Below are positions 5,025 to 6,610 of a stretch of 6,610 bases of DNA, in pieces (positions within the stretch are counted from its first letter, which is position 1; every line of letters begins with the position of its first letter). The notes under the pieces are model-generated. The model had not been told where the DNA came from and ran no database searches. It worked only from the letters and a program-made list of their open reading frames with translations. The position numbers were made by a program, and so were the translations under genes. Where the stretch lies: assembly GCA_031254995.1 (NCBI GenBank), contig JAIRTJ010000194.1, positions 1 through 6,610 on the forward strand. Direction: 5' to 3'. This stretch comes from Eubacteriales Family XIII. Incertae Sedis bacterium. Lineage in GTDB: Bacteria > Bacillota > Clostridia > Peptostreptococcales > Anaerovoracaceae.

Positions 5025-6287
5025 CTATTTCAACGCGTCCAAAAGCGCTTTTTCGTTCAACATCTCCGCGTATTCGCTGTCCATCTCGCGGATGCCCGCC
5101 GGGAATTCATACTTGGCGAGCCGTTCAATGAACGGATCCGGCGGGAAGGATTCGGGGCCGTGTACGCCCTTGAGATCCCAGATGCCCTTGTCCGCCAATT
5201 CCAACATTATGACGGGGCCGACAGCCGTCTGCGCCACGACCGAATTCGTCCCGTACTTCTTCATGCAGGTCTGATTGTCCGCGATCTGATAAAGATATAC
5301 CGATCTCGCCATCCCGTCCTTTTTGCCGGTCACCCATGTGCCCGCGCAACCTTTTCCGACCATGTTTCCGGAGCTTTCGACGGGGCTCGGCACGACCTTT
5401 ACGAGAAAATCCCTTGGCGCGATCTCCGCGTCGCCGACCTTGATCTTTGCCTTCGCCTCGGCCATGCCGACGGATTCGAGGTTCAGAAGCAACTGTCGAA
5501 ATTCCGCGGGAACGCCGTACTTGAACGTGACGCGATTGCAATCGATCACGCGCGGAACCAACATCACCTCTTCATGCTCCACATTGACCACTTCCACATC
5601 GCCGATGCCGCCCGGGAAAGAGAACATCTCCGGCTCCGAGAATCGCTCCGTCGTGAACCAACCTCGGCCTTTCTCCCAGATGACGGGCGGATTTAAACAC
5701 TCCTCGATGGTGGTCCACACCGAAAAACCGAAAACGCCGCCGCCCGTATAATTGTCGCCGTCTCGCACGTTTACCTCGTCGATGGAATCGAAGAGATGAT
5801 CGGACGCATAGCGCGCGAAGACATCGGCCATGCCCGGTTCCACTCCGGAACCAACAATTGCCGTAATTCCCTTCTTCTCCCATTGTTCCGCGCGATCAAA
5901 CTGATAGTCGCCCAACTTGACATTCGCCTTGTTGTACGGATCCTTTTCGTCCCTGACGGACAGGGTCATAGCGCAATCCAAGTAACCCACGCCCGCGTCG
6001 TAACATGCGTCGAATATGATCTCGTTGAAAGCGGGTTCCACCGCGTTCATGACGAAATTCGCGCCGTGCTTCGCGATGACGGACTTTATGCTCTCGGGGC
6101 TGCGCGCATCGATCTTCTCCGCGACAAACCGCTCCTCGGCCAACTGACCCGCGACCTCTTCCGCTCTCGCGAGATTATAATCGGCGACGATGACCTTTTC
6201 GGCCCACTCTCCGCCCTTGCCCGCACGTTTGATGATCTGCGCCGTCGATGTGCCGACGCCGCCCGCTCCGATAATTAACAATTTCAT
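5025..6287 (-). CDS. Saccharopine dehydrogenase-family enzyme (carboxynorspermidine synthase-like)
   Basis: A 420-residue protein. The ATG at 6287 is chosen because GGAGG lies 6 nt upstream and MKLLIIGAGGVGTSTAQ starts the nucleotide fold. An upstream in-frame ATG at 6329 would add a 14-residue basic extension with no support. The Rossmann loop GAGGVG is at 7-12, and an acidic D36 after the second strand suggests NAD(H) preference. Then come VMNAVEP (79-85), GYLDCAM, and a catalytic and dimerisation domain with VGSGVEPGMADVFARYA. CAGTW (314-318) followed by VTGKKDGMARSVYLY resembles the end of bacterial carboxynorspermidine dehydrogenases. The protein ends near PPDPFIERL and a charged tail. 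Family enzymes reductively join an amino acid to an aldehyde, or the reverse: saccharopine in lysine metabolism, carboxynorspermidine or carboxyspermidine in polyamine synthesis. Which reaction applies cannot be decided. No carboxynorspermidine decarboxylase gene is in the window to support the polyamine role. Confidence 0.88.
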   Translation of the reverse strand: MKLLIIGAGGVGTSTAQIIKRAGKGGEWAEKVIVADYNLARAEEVAGQLAEERFVAEKIDARSPESIKSVIAKHGANFVMNAVEPAFNEIIFDACYDAGVGYLDCAMTLSVRDEKDPYNKANVKLGDYQFDRAEQWEKKGITAIVGSGVEPGMADVFARYASDHLFDSIDEVNVRDGDNYTGGGVFGFSVWTTIEECLNPPVIWEKGRGWFTTERFSEPEMFSFPGGIGDVEVVNVEHEEVMLVPRVIDCNRVTFKYGVPAEFRQLLLNLESVGMAEAKAKIKVGDAEIAPRDFLVKVVPSPVESSGNMVGKGCAGTWVTGKKDGMARSVYLYQIADNQTCMKKYGTNSVVAQTAVGPVIMLELADKGIWDLKGVHGPESFPPDPFIERLAKYEFPAGIREMDSEYAEMLNEKALLDALK

Positions 6288-6356
6288 TGTACGCCTCCGT
6301 TTCTGTGACTTCCGCGTCGCGTTGATCAAAGATGATCGACTCTCGCGTTTAAAGCA

Positions 6357-6385
6357 ATTCTAACAAAAAAAATGGTAAGATTCAA
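6357..6385 (-). promoter_or_regulatory. Predicted promoter of the saccharopine dehydrogenase-family gene
   Basis: On the minus strand TTGAAT (6380-6385) and TAGAAT (6357-6362) are separated by 17 bp. Transcription would start near 6350, about 63 nt before the ATG. The T8 run lies in the spacer. A second -10, TATAAT (6385-6390), lies just upstream but has no good -35. The leader contains a small inverted repeat (GATCA/TGATC) of unclear meaning. Confidence 0.5.
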
Positions 6386-6410
6386 TTATAGGCTTGCCGT
6401 AATATCTTAC
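6365..6410 (-). terminator. Candidate intrinsic terminator of the GGDEF gene, overlapping the next promoter
   Basis: Starting 11 nt after the stop codon, the minus strand has GTAAGAT (6410-6404) and ATCTTAC (6381-6375). An inner ATTA/TAAT pair is possible, and CA then eight T (6372-6365) follow. The stem is AT-rich and the loop long, so strength is uncertain. The same bases contain TATAAT and the -35 of the downstream promoter. Confidence 0.5.
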
Positions 6411-6421
6411 TGTGTTGCGAT

Positions 6422-6610
6422 TCAAAACGCGGGCGCTTCATACGTCCTGCTCGCGTCTTTCCTGCGATCGGTGAAATAATTGCTTCCCGGCATGGTTTTT
6501 AATTTCTTCTTCACGTCCGAGGCTATATCTCCGACCTCCACGTAACTGTTGATCTCCCGTCGCTCGTTCGTGATGATCGCGAGCGATATGGACATGAGCG
6601 GGAACGTGTC
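6422..6610 (-). CDS. C-terminal fragment of a GGDEF-domain protein (5' part outside window)
   Basis: The last 62 codons of a gene entering from the right edge, ending with TGA at 6422-6424. The sequence FPLMSISLAIITNERREINS, then VEVGDIASDVKKKLKTMPGS and NYFTDRR, matches the end of GGDEF domains. These typically read FPL-SLSIG-VT, then a helix with AEIA-ELKK-AK--PGS and DRR. GGDEF domains make c-di-GMP from two GTP. The GGDEF signature and any sensory or receiver domain are outside the window, so activity cannot be judged. The usual SIG is SLA here and the usual KKYAK reads KKKLK, so a degenerate, non-catalytic domain is possible. It is a second c-di-GMP-type gene about 4 kb from the HD-GYP gene. 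Confidence 0.78.
   Translation of the reverse strand, partial: DTFPLMSISLAIITNERREINSYVEVGDIASDVKKKLKTMPGSNYFTDRRKDASRTYEAPAF

Noticed and set aside
5160..5696. Plus-strand ORFs of 178, 142 and 160 aa between 5160 and 6278
   Set aside because: All are antisense to the saccharopine dehydrogenase-family gene and show no recognisable domain.

Overview
The window looks like chromosomal DNA of an anaerobic, moderately GC-rich Gram-positive bacterium, probably an uncultured or gut-type Clostridia lineage. This is an inference. It rests on strong GGAGG-type ribosome binding sites, sigma-A-like promoters with several exact TATAAT boxes, an oxygen-sensitive aldo/keto reductase carrying two 4Fe-4S clusters, and c-di-GMP enzymes next to a type IV pilin-like gene. 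No mobile element, CRISPR array, tRNA or rRNA is seen.

Layout: (1) 1-669, minus: a prepilin-like gene, cut by the left edge. (2) 670-1005: non-coding, with a promoter, a long possibly structured leader and a tiny strong-SD ORF ahead of the pilin. (3) 1006-2226, minus: an HD-GYP c-di-GMP phosphodiesterase with a degenerate receiver-like N-terminus. (4) 2227-2420: a divergent promoter region with a duplicated 15-bp element. (5) 2421-3641, plus: an unrecognised protein of about 406 aa. (6) 3642-3819: promoter region with two TATAAT boxes and an unusual RBS-hairpin arrangement. (7) 3820-4950, plus: an aldo/keto reductase-ferredoxin fusion. (8) 4951-5024: a perfect bidirectional terminator between convergent genes. 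(9) 5025-6287, minus: a saccharopine/carboxynorspermidine dehydrogenase-family enzyme. (10) 6288-6421: promoter and terminator region. (11) 6422-6610, minus: the C-terminal end of a GGDEF-type protein, cut by the right edge.

The recurring theme is cyclic-di-GMP. A GGDEF remnant lies at the right edge and a complete HD-GYP phosphodiesterase sits directly upstream of a prepilin gene. Type IV pili are a known c-di-GMP output in Clostridia, so local turnover controlling a surface appendage is plausible but unproven. The two metabolic enzymes are separate, independently promoted units. The points most worth a second look are a nine-G homopolymer in the prepilin leader that could switch the gene on and off, the duplicated element between the HD-GYP gene and its divergent unknown neighbour, and the hairpin separating a perfect Shine-Dalgarno from the reductase start. 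I see no clear evidence of a wholly new multi-gene system.
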